A DNA stretch of 64,000 nucleotides, from positions 49,057 through 113,056 of the forward strand of contig JBBKVO010000035.1 of the NCBI GenBank assembly GCA_037968475.1, written 5' to 3'. Within the stretch, counting starts at the first letter, position 1. The number at the start of each line of letters is the position of its first letter. Positions 9,174-15,822 of this stretch are shown one piece after another. A program made the translations under genes and the position numbers. This stretch comes from SB11 sp037968475 (lineage in GTDB: Bacteria > Bacteroidota > Bacteroidia > UBA8524). The notes below the pieces were generated by a model that was not told the DNA's origin, ran no database searches, and saw only the letters and a list, made by a program, of their open reading frames with translations.

Positions 9174-9189
9174 TGGCACAAAAGATGCT
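9174..9189 (+). promoter_or_regulatory. Sigma-54 (RpoN)-like promoter of groES-groEL
   Basis: TGGCAC-N5-ATGCT has the diagnostic GG and GC dinucleotides separated by exactly 10 nt (9175-9176 and 9187-9188), and it differs from the consensus TGGCAC-N5-TTGCW at one core base. The predicted transcript start is near 9200, giving a leader of about 35 nt before the groES ATG. No CIRCE element is visible. An AT-rich hairpin (around 9206-9223) lies in the leader. Confidence 0.45.
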
Positions 9190-9234
9190 GATGAGGCTGT
9201 ATAGTTAAAATTTAAAAATTTTATTAGTAATCTT

Positions 9235-9516
9235 ATGACACTAAAACCAGTAGCAGGAACTCAAAATAGAGTTGTTGTTGAGCCTGCACCAGCAGAGACT
9301 AAAACCGCATCAGGTATCATTATCCCCGATTCAGCTAAAGAAAAACCCCAAAGAGGCACTGTAGTATCGGTAAGTGAAGTAGATGAAAAAGGCAATAAGC
9401 CCGCTGTAAAAGCAGGTGATGTTGTGCTATATGGTAAATATGCCGGCACTGAAATAAGTGTAGAGGGCAAAGACTACCTGATAATGCGTGAGACTGACAT
9501 CTTCGCAATTATTTAA
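9235..9516 (+). CDS. groES: Co-chaperonin GroES
   Basis: This 93-residue protein is the 10-kDa lid of the GroEL folding chamber in the cytoplasm. The sequence shows the family landmarks: LKPVAGTQNRVVVEPAPAE at the N-terminus, the mobile-loop segment KTASGIIIPDSAKEKPQRG at about residues 23-41, and GDVVLYGKYAGTEI followed by YLIMRETDIFAI at the end. The length is normal for the family. The ATG at 9235 is the only sensible start. groEL follows after 52 bp on the same strand, so the two form the standard groESL operon. A sigma-54-like promoter lies upstream, and no CIRCE/HrcA site is seen. Confidence 0.97.
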   Translation: MTLKPVAGTQNRVVVEPAPAETKTASGIIIPDSAKEKPQRGTVVSVSEVDEKGNKPAVKAGDVVLYGKYAGTEISVEGKDYLIMRETDIFAII

Positions 9517-9568
9517 TCTATTTTAACTCGCTAAAACATTAGATAACGATTTTAAAAATTTAAACGAA

Positions 9569-11203
9569 ATGGCAAAAAAAATTCAATATAGTGTAGATGC
9601 CCGCGATGGTTTGAAGCGTGGCGTTGATGCATTGGCAAATGCTGTAAAAGTAACCCTTGGCCCTAAAGGTCGTAATGTGGTTATTGATAAAAAATTCGGT
9701 TCACCTGCTATTACTAAAGACGGTGTTACTGTAGCTAAAGAAATAGAATTGCAAGACCCTATTGAAAATATGGGCGCGCAAATGGTAAAAGAAGTTGCTA
9801 GCAAAACTGCTGATATAGCAGGTGATGGTACTACTACCGCTACTGTTTTGGCACAAGCTATAGTAACTGCAGGTATAAAAAACGTAGCCGCAGGTGCTAA
9901 TCCAATGGATTTGAAACGCGGTATTGACAAAGCTGTTGAAGTTGTAGTTACCAACCTAAAAAGCCAATCGCAAGTTGTGGGTTCTGATAACAGCAAAATT
10001 GAACAAGTTGCTACTATATCAGCTAACAACGATGAAGTAATTGGTAAGCTAATAGCTGATGCTATGGCCAAAGTAGGTAAAGAAGGTGTAATTACTGTTG
10101 AAGAAGCTAAAGGTACTGAAACAGAAGTAAAAACTGTTGAAGGTATGCAGTTTGACCGTGGTTACCTATCGGCTTACTTTGTTACTAATACTGAAAAAAT
10201 GATTGCCGAAATGGAATCGCCTTATATACTTATCTACGATAAGAAAATAAGCAGTATGAAAGAAATACTACCTATACTTGAGCAAGTAGTTCAAACAGGT
10301 AAACCTTTGGTAATAATAGCTGAAGATTTGGACGGTGAAGCACTTACTACATTGGTGGTAAACAAACTTCGTGGTTCGCTTAAAATTGCTGCTGTTAAAG
10401 CCCCAGGTTTTGGCGACCGCAGAAAAGCAATGCTTGAAGATATAGCTATACTAACAGGTGGTTCGGTAATTAGCGAAGAACTAGGCTTTAAACTAGAAGA
10501 TGCTACTCTTGAGCACCTAGGTAGGGCTGAAAAAGTAAGTATTGATAAAGATAATACTACACTTATAAACGGTGCAGGCGAAAAAGAACACATCACTGCT
10601 CGTGTGGGTCAAATAAAAGCCCAAATAGAAACTACTACTAGCGACTACGATAAAGAAAAACTACAAGAACGTTTGGCCAAATTGGCTGGTGGTGTTGCAG
10701 TGCTTTATATTGGTGCAGCCAGTGAAGTAGAAATGAAAGAAAAGAAAGACCGTGTTGACGATGCTCTACACGCTACACGTGCCGCTGTTGAAGAAGGTAT
10801 AGTAGCAGGTGGTGGTGTTGCATACATACGTGCAATTGAAGCATTGGCTAACCTTGTAGGTGCTAATGACGATGAGAACACAGGTATACAAATTATACGC
10901 CGCGCTATTGAAGAGCCTTTGCGCCAAATTGTTGCCAACGCAGGAGGCGAAGGTTCAGTTGTAGTAAACAAAGTAAAAGAAGGCAAAGCCGATTTTGGTT
11001 ACAATGCCCGTACTGAAGTTTACGAAAACCTAATTGCAGCAGGTGTTATCGATCCTACTAAAGTAAGCCGTGTTGCTTTGCAAAATGCAGCATCAGTAGC
11101 TAGTATGATTTTAACTACTGAGTGCATACTTGCTGAGGAAAAAGAAGACAAACCAGCAGGAATGCCTGGCGGAATGCCAGGTGGTATGGACGGTATGTAC
11201 TAA
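9569..11203 (+). CDS. groL: Chaperonin GroEL
   Basis: This 544-residue, full-length 60-kDa chaperonin subunit forms the ATP-driven double-ring cage that works with GroES. The N-terminus MAKKIQYSVDARDGLKRGVDALANAV, the nucleotide-binding loop (TLGPKGRNVVID, then AGDGTTTATVLAQ), the apical segment (GYLSAYFVTN) and the C-terminal Gly-Gly-Met tail (MPGGMPGGMDGMY) are all present. It is the second gene of groESL and is followed by a strong terminator. Nothing looks broken. Confidence 0.98.
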   Translation: MAKKIQYSVDARDGLKRGVDALANAVKVTLGPKGRNVVIDKKFGSPAITKDGVTVAKEIELQDPIENMGAQMVKEVASKTADIAGDGTTTATVLAQAIVTAGIKNVAAGANPMDLKRGIDKAVEVVVTNLKSQSQVVGSDNSKIEQVATISANNDEVIGKLIADAMAKVGKEGVITVEEAKGTETEVKTVEGMQFDRGYLSAYFVTNTEKMIAEMESPYILIYDKKISSMKEILPILEQVVQTGKPLVIIAEDLDGEALTTLVVNKLRGSLKIAAVKAPGFGDRRKAMLEDIAILTGGSVISEELGFKLEDATLEHLGRAEKVSIDKDNTTLINGAGEKEHITARVGQIKAQIETTTSDYDKEKLQERLAKLAGGVAVLYIGAASEVEMKEKKDRVDDALHATRAAVEEGIVAGGGVAYIRAIEALANLVGANDDENTGIQIIRRAIEEPLRQIVANAGGEGSVVVNKVKEGKADFGYNARTEVYENLIAAGVIDPTKVSRVALQNAASVASMILTTECILAEEKEDKPAGMPGGMPGGMDGMY

Positions 11204-11229
11204 GCAACCGTTTGCTAATAAAACTAAAA

Positions 11230-11262
11230 ATCCCCGCCAAAGTTTGGCGGGGATTTTTTTTT
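11230..11262 (+). terminator. groESL terminator
   Basis: The stem ATCCCCGCCAAA / (G)TTTGGCGGGGAT is followed by nine T, 26 bp past the groEL stop. Confidence 0.93.
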
Positions 11263-11303
11263 AAACCTTGTGGTTTGATTCGGTTATGACCAATTTTAAA
11301 ACT

Positions 11304-12113
11304 TTAATTATCACTTTTAAATTTATAGCCAATCCCAAACGACAACCAAAACTTATCTTGATAAACCCAGTCTTTTCTTTGACCAAACATCTTATCCCAT
11401 CCGCCAAAAACACCAAAGTTTAATCCCCTTAGTTCATAGGAAAGTCCAAAAGAATAATAGGTTAATGAAAGTTCATCTGTTTTAGCATCTTCCTTGCGTG
11501 CAAAATATTTATCAGCATTTAAACCAAATGCAAAAGGAATAAAATTTATAAAATACTTTCTGTAGGGATTATTACCTATTTTGATACGATAGCCAAAAGC
11601 ATAACTTAGCGATATATTGCTTTCAATTTTAATCTCAGAATCGTATTTCCTTAGCTTAATAGGAAGAGCAACTGGCATACCCATTATAGATTGTGCAGCT
11701 AAATATTTATGATAAGGAGCTATATCTGAATCTACTTTAAAATAGTAATCATAAGTCGTATCAGCATACACTCCCTTACCGTTAAATACTATATCAACAA
11801 TAGTATCACCAGTTGGGTAATACTTGAAGCTATAATAAGGTAAGATACAGATATAGGGGGTTTCGCCATCTTCCATAATCTGGTATTTAACAAAATCAAG
11901 GGGCTTAACAATCAATCTAAAAACTCTAGGGTCTTTAACTACTTTTCCATTAGAGCTATTGTAAATCCTGCTTAGCAGCATAGTATCCTTAGTTTTATAC
12001 ACATTGTTATTTGCTAGAAGAGATCTAATGAAATATTTAGTCTGGGCATTTAGCTTTAAACTGGTTATCGACAATAGCAACACAAGGCCAATACAAGTAA
12101 ATAGATTTTTCAT
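11304..12113 (-). CDS. Hypothetical secreted, probable outer-membrane beta-barrel protein
   Basis: I chose the ATG at 12113 because it starts a clear signal peptide (MKNLFTCIGLVLLLSITSLKLNAQ); the frame opens 15 codons further up without such a signal. That gives 269 residues. The C-terminal third has alternating hydrophobic/aromatic strands (SLTYYSFGLSYELRGLNFGVFGGW) and ends KFWLSFGIGYKFKSDN, which fits closing barrel strands. I do not recognise the family. It is convergent with groEL and divergent from the cytochrome gene. Confidence 0.75.
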   Translation of the reverse strand: MKNLFTCIGLVLLLSITSLKLNAQTKYFIRSLLANNNVYKTKDTMLLSRIYNSSNGKVVKDPRVFRLIVKPLDFVKYQIMEDGETPYICILPYYSFKYYPTGDTIVDIVFNGKGVYADTTYDYYFKVDSDIAPYHKYLAAQSIMGMPVALPIKLRKYDSEIKIESNISLSYAFGYRIKIGNNPYRKYFINFIPFAFGLNADKYFARKEDAKTDELSLTYYSFGLSYELRGLNFGVFGGWDKMFGQRKDWVYQDKFWLSFGIGYKFKSDN

Positions 12114-12198
12114 ATTAGTTAGTTTTTTATTCAAAGCTAAATCCGTAAATGAGGCCATAACAGCGTAGAAACACGTATTTTATATACCCAAAAACATA

Positions 12199-12206
12199 TA
12201 CATTTG
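12199..12206 (+). promoter_or_regulatory. -7 box of the small cytochrome c gene
   Basis: TACATTTG matches the Bacteroidota TAnnTTTG box and lies 18 bp before the ATG at 12225, so the leader would be about 12-15 nt. Confidence 0.45.
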
Positions 12207-12224
12207 AGCAACGTTATACCCAAT

Positions 12225-12554
12225 ATGAAAAATCTAGCCCTTGTATCTATCCTCTTGTTTTTAGCTAGCTGCGCTTCATACTCACTTATTACACCCACAC
12301 AAGTTGATGCAGAAAGGGCAAAGGCCGAAAATCCTGATATTACACTAGCAAACCTTACCAAAGGCAAAGAGTTGTTTCAAGCAAGTTGTGGCAAATGCCA
12401 CTCATTAAAGAAAGCATTTGCACACAGCACTGATGAAGTAGTGAAAGTGATGCCTAAAATGGCTAAAAAGGCTCATGTAAATGCCACCGATGCTCAATTG
12501 ATACAACAGTATATATTGGCAATGCACGGGACACAAAATGCCCAAAAACAATAA
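12225..12554 (+). CDS. Small mono-heme c-type cytochrome lipoprotein
   Basis: This protein has 109 residues from the ATG at 12225. The frame can open earlier at a TTG, but the SPII signal MKNLALVSILLFLASC starts here, with the lipid Cys at 16. One heme-binding CGKCH lies at about residues 55-59 after KGKELFQASC. A Met in VVKVMPKMAKKA is a candidate axial ligand. It is a periplasm-facing, membrane-anchored electron carrier of cytochrome c class I type. No oxidase or reductase is adjacent, so its partner is unknown. Confidence 0.85.
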   Translation: MKNLALVSILLFLASCASYSLITPTQVDAERAKAENPDITLANLTKGKELFQASCGKCHSLKKAFAHSTDEVVKVMPKMAKKAHVNATDAQLIQQYILAMHGTQNAQKQ

Positions 12555-12579
12555 AAGCCCTGCTGATTGGCAAGGCTTT
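12554..12579 (+). terminator. Weak terminator after the cytochrome c gene
   Basis: AAAGCCCTGC pairs with GCAAGGCTTT with one mismatch and a 6-nt loop, overlapping the stop codon. The T tract is only TTTGT, so termination strength is uncertain. Confidence 0.4.
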
Positions 12580-12642
12580 GTATCATACATGGTATTGTAC
12601 TGATTTAATCTTCTCTTCTAAATTCATAGCTCATACAAGTAA

Positions 12643-12807
12643 ATGGCTTTTTCATACCGTAGTCTTTATTTTAAAACTATCGGAAAGAAAGAAGATGACG
12701 ATACTTATGCTATAAATACTGAAACAAGCCGCTTAAATACACCAAAAAAAAGCAAGTCCTCTTCCTTTTCAGGTAGAGGACTTGCAGGTAAAATCAAGAT
12801 AAGGTAG
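12643..12807 (+). CDS. Possible 54-residue small protein
   Basis: An ATG frame of 54 codons reads MAFSYRSLYFKTIGKKEDDD at the start and ends in a Ser/Lys/Gly/Arg-rich tail (SFSGRGLAGKIKIR). It lies in an otherwise empty 338-bp gap. A plus-strand hairpin with a T run follows at 12847-12866. Against it, I see no ribosome site or promoter, I do not recognise the family, and its 3' half contains the terminator stem of the gene on the other strand. It may be chance. Confidence 0.25.
   Translation: MAFSYRSLYFKTIGKKEDDDTYAINTETSRLNTPKKSKSSSFSGRGLAGKIKIR
12744..12785 (-). terminator. Terminator of the DUF2834 gene
   Basis: A perfect 11-bp stem (GCAAGTCCTCT / AGAGGACTTGC, 12752-12785) with a 12-nt loop is followed on the minus strand by TTTTTTTTGG. 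Confidence 0.85.
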
Positions 12808-12846
12808 GATGATTATTACAAATCACAAGTTAAGCAATTTATTTTT

Positions 12847-12866
12847 AACCCTGCAAGGGTTTTTTA
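12847..12866. terminator. Short hairpin with T run
   Basis: AACCCT-GCA-AGGGTT is followed by TTTT on the plus strand. It may end transcripts from 12643 or add to termination of the DUF2834 gene. Confidence 0.35.
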
Positions 12867-12893
12867 ACCCTTTTTAAAAGTTTTATACCCATT

Positions 12894-13226
12894 TTAGAAA
12901 GTTTTTTTCTTTTTTTCTATCTGATACAAGAAAAGAGGCAACACTCCGGCCATACCAAAAACCAATGTTAGCAACCAATACACCCATACTTTTTTAATAG
13001 CTAGACGTTTAGCCTCTGTATATGTCCATGTAAAAAATACACTTACTACAAACAACAAGTCAATCAAAAAAGCTGTAGATATATCATTTCCAAAGGCTCC
13101 GGCAATAGTTGCGGCAGGATTTGTCCAAAGTAAAATATTACCCGTCTCAATACTTACTTTTATAACCAAGATGTTTGGGGCTAAAAAGCCTAGAACCGTC
13201 AATACTAATAGTGTATTTTTTTTCAT
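12894..13226 (-). CDS. DUF2834-like small membrane protein
   Basis: This 110-residue protein has three hydrophobic segments: about residues 5-23, 50-70 (AFLIDLLFVVSVFFTWTY) and 80-102 (VWVYWLLTLVFGMAGVLPLFLY), with a Lys-rich tail. The small size, the N-terminal helix, and the NDIS-x-FLIDLL segment fit DUF2834. It is an inner-membrane protein with no assigned reaction. It has its own -7 box and an FNR-type palindrome at the class II position, so it is probably controlled by a Crp/Fnr protein such as the one encoded 72 bp upstream. Confidence 0.7.
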   Translation of the reverse strand: MKKNTLLVLTVLGFLAPNILVIKVSIETGNILLWTNPAATIAGAFGNDISTAFLIDLLFVVSVFFTWTYTEAKRLAIKKVWVYWLLTLVFGMAGVLPLFLYQIEKKKKTF

Positions 13227-13227
13227 T

Positions 13228-13252
13228 GTGCTATATTTTTAGCACAAAACTA
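13228..13252 (-). promoter_or_regulatory. Promoter of the DUF2834 gene
   Basis: The -7 box TAGTTTTG (TAnnTTTG) is read on the minus strand at 13252-13245. The predicted transcript start is near 13240. A perfect inverted repeat GTGCTA-N6-TAGCAC (13228-13245) covers the start site and leader, and could be a second operator or a leader hairpin. Confidence 0.5.
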
Positions 13253-13273
13253 CCCCTACCCTATTGGGTGCGC

Positions 13274-13289
13274 CTTGATACAAATCAAG
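13274..13289 (-). promoter_or_regulatory. FNR/CRP-type operator
   Basis: CTTGATACAAATCAAG contains the exact FNR consensus TTGAT-N4-ATCAA. Its centre (13281.5) lies about 40-42 bp upstream of the predicted start of the DUF2834 transcript, the class II activator position. It is in the gap directly behind a Crp/Fnr-family gene. Confidence 0.55.
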
Positions 13290-13298
13290 AAATTGATA

Positions 13299-13859
13299 TT
13301 AGCGTTTAGCACGCATTCTACTAAAAGTTTCGGGGGTCATACCCAAGTACGATGCAATGTATTTTTGAGGTATAGTTTGTAGTTCAGCGGGCATACGGTT
13401 TATAAAAGTATCGTACCGTTGCTGTGCCGATTGGGTAGCCAACTCAACTTCGCGTTTGCCACGCCCAAATAGTATTTGCTGGATAAACAACCTGCCCCAG
13501 CGCTCAAAGCTTTTATAGGCATCAAACAAATAGTGCATATCAGCATGGCTAATTGCCAATACTTCGCTTGCAGTAAGGCTTTGTAAATAGTATAATGAAG
13601 GTTTTTGCGTAACAAAAGAATCGTAAACTCCGCTAAAATTATCATCAAAAGAGAAAGCAAGAGTTACTTCTTCACCTGTGGGTGTGAGATAGTACAGGCG
13701 GTGTATACCTTTTATAATAAAGTAAAAATAAGGCTCAATAGCACCCTCAGAGGTAATACTGTGCTCTTTGTCAAAACGTACTGTGATAAACCTTTTTTGG
13801 GCATCGCTCCACTCAGCATCATTTAATTGTACAAATTTTTCAAAGGCATTACGTAGCAC
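13299..13859 (-). CDS. Crp/Fnr family transcriptional regulator
   Basis: This 186-residue protein has a cyclic-nucleotide-binding-type beta-roll at about residues 15-115 (EGAIEPYFYFIIKGIHRLYYLTPTGEEVTLAFSF) and a C-terminal winged helix at about 140-186 (ATQSAQQRYDTFINRMPAELQTIPQKYIASYLGMTPETFSRMRAK). No Cys cluster for an Fe-S cluster is visible, so it is not a classical oxygen-sensing Fnr. A -7 box TATATTTG (minus strand, 13882-13875) lies 16 bp before the start. It lies between DUF2480 and DUF2834, and may act on the latter. Confidence 0.88.
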   Translation of the reverse strand: MLRNAFEKFVQLNDAEWSDAQKRFITVRFDKEHSITSEGAIEPYFYFIIKGIHRLYYLTPTGEEVTLAFSFDDNFSGVYDSFVTQKPSLYYLQSLTASEVLAISHADMHYLFDAYKSFERWGRLFIQQILFGRGKREVELATQSAQQRYDTFINRMPAELQTIPQKYIASYLGMTPETFSRMRAKR

Positions 13860-13904
13860 GGCAGTTTTTTATTTCAAATATAGATTCTGCACCTATTTTA
13901 TCGC

Positions 13905-14420
13905 TTAATCTTGTTTTTTACGTTTAAAAATAGGTACAGTACTGCACGGTTCGCCATACATAAGGCTTTTTACATAAGGAGATAGCAAGCGGGTTATTTC
14001 AATATACGCACCAGTGGGTACAGGCTTATCAAAGCAGCCTTTAATCACTATCATTTTATCTGCATATTGGGCAGGTTCAAAACTAGAAAGTGCCTTTAAA
14101 AACAGCGCATTTTCAAGTACTTCTAATGTACCAAAAGTGTAAAAACTGGCGTGAGGCTGCAATTTTTCGGCTACCAGCATATATGCCCATGTGGGCACTA
14201 CGGCATCGGCAGTGCAGGTAACAGCAACATTTTTACCGCCATATTGTTCCCAATCGTGGTTTTTTACAAACTCCCTAAAATCCTTCTCTTTTAAAATCAG
14301 CCCCATAAAAAGGCATTCTTTCATATCAAACACCACACGCTCGGCCGGATGGTAAAAATCTTCAAGGTTTATAGTTACAAGCGGGCTGCTTGCTACACGG
14401 TTTATTATTTCGGTTTCCAT
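13905..14420 (-). CDS. DUF2480 family protein
   Basis: This 171-residue protein has METEIINRVASSPLVTINLEDF at the N-terminus, a central FMGLILKEKDFREFVKNHDW, and CTADAVVPTWAYMLVAEKL. This is the Bacteroidota-restricted DUF2480 family as I know it. It is cytoplasmic, with no signal or membrane segment. The function is unknown. It lies upstream of the Crp/Fnr gene on the same strand (45-bp gap) and divergent from the HTH regulator at 14557. Confidence 0.8.
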   Translation of the reverse strand: METEIINRVASSPLVTINLEDFYHPAERVVFDMKECLFMGLILKEKDFREFVKNHDWEQYGGKNVAVTCTADAVVPTWAYMLVAEKLQPHASFYTFGTLEVLENALFLKALSSFEPAQYADKMIVIKGCFDKPVPTGAYIEITRLLSPYVKSLMYGEPCSTVPIFKRKKQD

Positions 14421-14556
14421 ATCTAAAACAACTATAAAGGTAACAAATAAAGTGCCTGTTTTGTTAATCCTAAATTCTCACAAGCGTTCGTTCATCGGTA
14501 ATTTGCCACCAAAAACCACAAATTTACTATCTTGCACCTATACTCTAAGCCTCCCT

Positions 14557-15564
14557 ATGTCTCAAAATACTTTAAGCGTACAAATGGCCTTTGTACAAAA
14601 ACTAAAAGAACTTGCGCCTGCAAACGCCTCGTTGGCAGATGAAATTGCCGAGTTGCTAACTGTAAGTACCGATAGTGCTTACCGCCGTTTGCGCGGTGAA
14701 ACCAGCATCTCTTTAGACGAAGCGGTATCTATTTGCAACCATTTTAAAGTGCCTTTTAGTGCTTTTACTGAAAGTTTGGCAGGTTTGGTAACTTTTAGGT
14801 ACAAACAGCTGGATGATGATATGGAGAGTATGTATAACTACCTGCACGGGTTGGAGCATACGCTGGATATGCTGATGTTGGCCAACGATAAAAAAATAAT
14901 ATACGGCATGGTAGATATACCCATTTTGCATCAATTGGGTTTTAGGCAAATTGGCTGTTTTAAAATGTTTTATTGGATGAAGGCATTAATGGGAGTGAAA
15001 AGCCTTGAGGGACAAAAATTTTCGCCCAACCTTATACCCGCCGATATGCAAAAACTGGGTACTAATGTTTTAAACAAGTATAGAAAAGTTCCTTCGGTAG
15101 AAATATGGAGCGATGATTTGCTTTTCCCTACACTAAAACAAATAGAGTATAGTTGGGATAGCGGTTGGTTTGAAAGCGCAGAAAGTGCCATAGCGGTATG
15201 TGAAGATATGCGCGAAATGCTGCGCAATGCCTGCCAAATGGCCGAAAATGGCAGTAAATTACTACAAGATGTAAAAGATGTAAGCAGCCAAAACTACCAA
15301 ATGTATTTTAGCGAGTTGCTAATAGGCAACAATACTATAATGGCTTGGGCTGATAATTTGCGCGCAGTATACCTTAGCCACCATACTTTTAATAATATTA
15401 ACACTACCAACGAGCAGTTTTGCGATGAAACGGCTGCATGGCTAGAAAAACACCTTAAAAAAGCTACGCTGATAAGCGGCACTGCCGAAAAACAAAGGGT
15501 GCGATTTTTTAATCAACTAGAGCGAAATATAGACCGCACTATTGCCAAAATAAAGGCTGATTAG
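14557..15564 (+). CDS. HTH transcriptional regulator (BetR-like, Bacteroidota type)
   Basis: This protein has 335 residues from the ATG at 14557 (MSQNTLSVQMAFVQKLKEL). The frame extends 35 codons further up from an unlikely start. Residues of about 8-75 form a helix-turn-helix of Xre/BetR type: SLADEIAELLTVSTDSAYRRLRG then ISLDEAVSICNHFKVPF. The remaining 260 residues are an alpha-helical sensor-like region with many Trp/Met/Leu and no recognised ligand motif. It is cytoplasmic, and no target is obvious. Confidence 0.75.
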   Translation: MSQNTLSVQMAFVQKLKELAPANASLADEIAELLTVSTDSAYRRLRGETSISLDEAVSICNHFKVPFSAFTESLAGLVTFRYKQLDDDMESMYNYLHGLEHTLDMLMLANDKKIIYGMVDIPILHQLGFRQIGCFKMFYWMKALMGVKSLEGQKFSPNLIPADMQKLGTNVLNKYRKVPSVEIWSDDLLFPTLKQIEYSWDSGWFESAESAIAVCEDMREMLRNACQMAENGSKLLQDVKDVSSQNYQMYFSELLIGNNTIMAWADNLRAVYLSHHTFNNINTTNEQFCDETAAWLEKHLKKATLISGTAEKQRVRFFNQLERNIDRTIAKIKAD

Positions 15565-15604
15565 TTCTCAAGCTATCAGCAAGTATTCAGCTCGTGCTAA
15601 AAAT

Positions 15605-15620
15605 AAGCGAGTACCCGCTT
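15605..15620. repeat. Short GCG-x-CGC palindrome
   Basis: AAGCG-AGTACC-CGCTT fits the hairpin family also found near 21186, 21677, 26797, 36398 and 37190. It lies in the 225-bp gap before the AsmA-like gene. That gap also contains a -7 box TAATTTTG at 15724-15731. Confidence 0.5.
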
Positions 15621-15822
15621 GTGCATTTTCTTTACCCCTTATTTAGCTCCCCTTCTGTATACTATACTTTGCAGTGCACACCCCGTGTTTAAATGTTTAC
15701 GTGCGCGGGCAGCACAAGCACACTAATTTTGTAAGTTATAGCAATGCTATGGGGCAATAGCACGTTAATAACTATATACACCACACCTACTGAAGAAATT
15801 TTTTAAAATATTACTCTACTTT

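Noticed and set aside
9583..10986. Long minus-strand frames inside groEL
   Set aside because: They are antisense shadows of a highly conserved gene.
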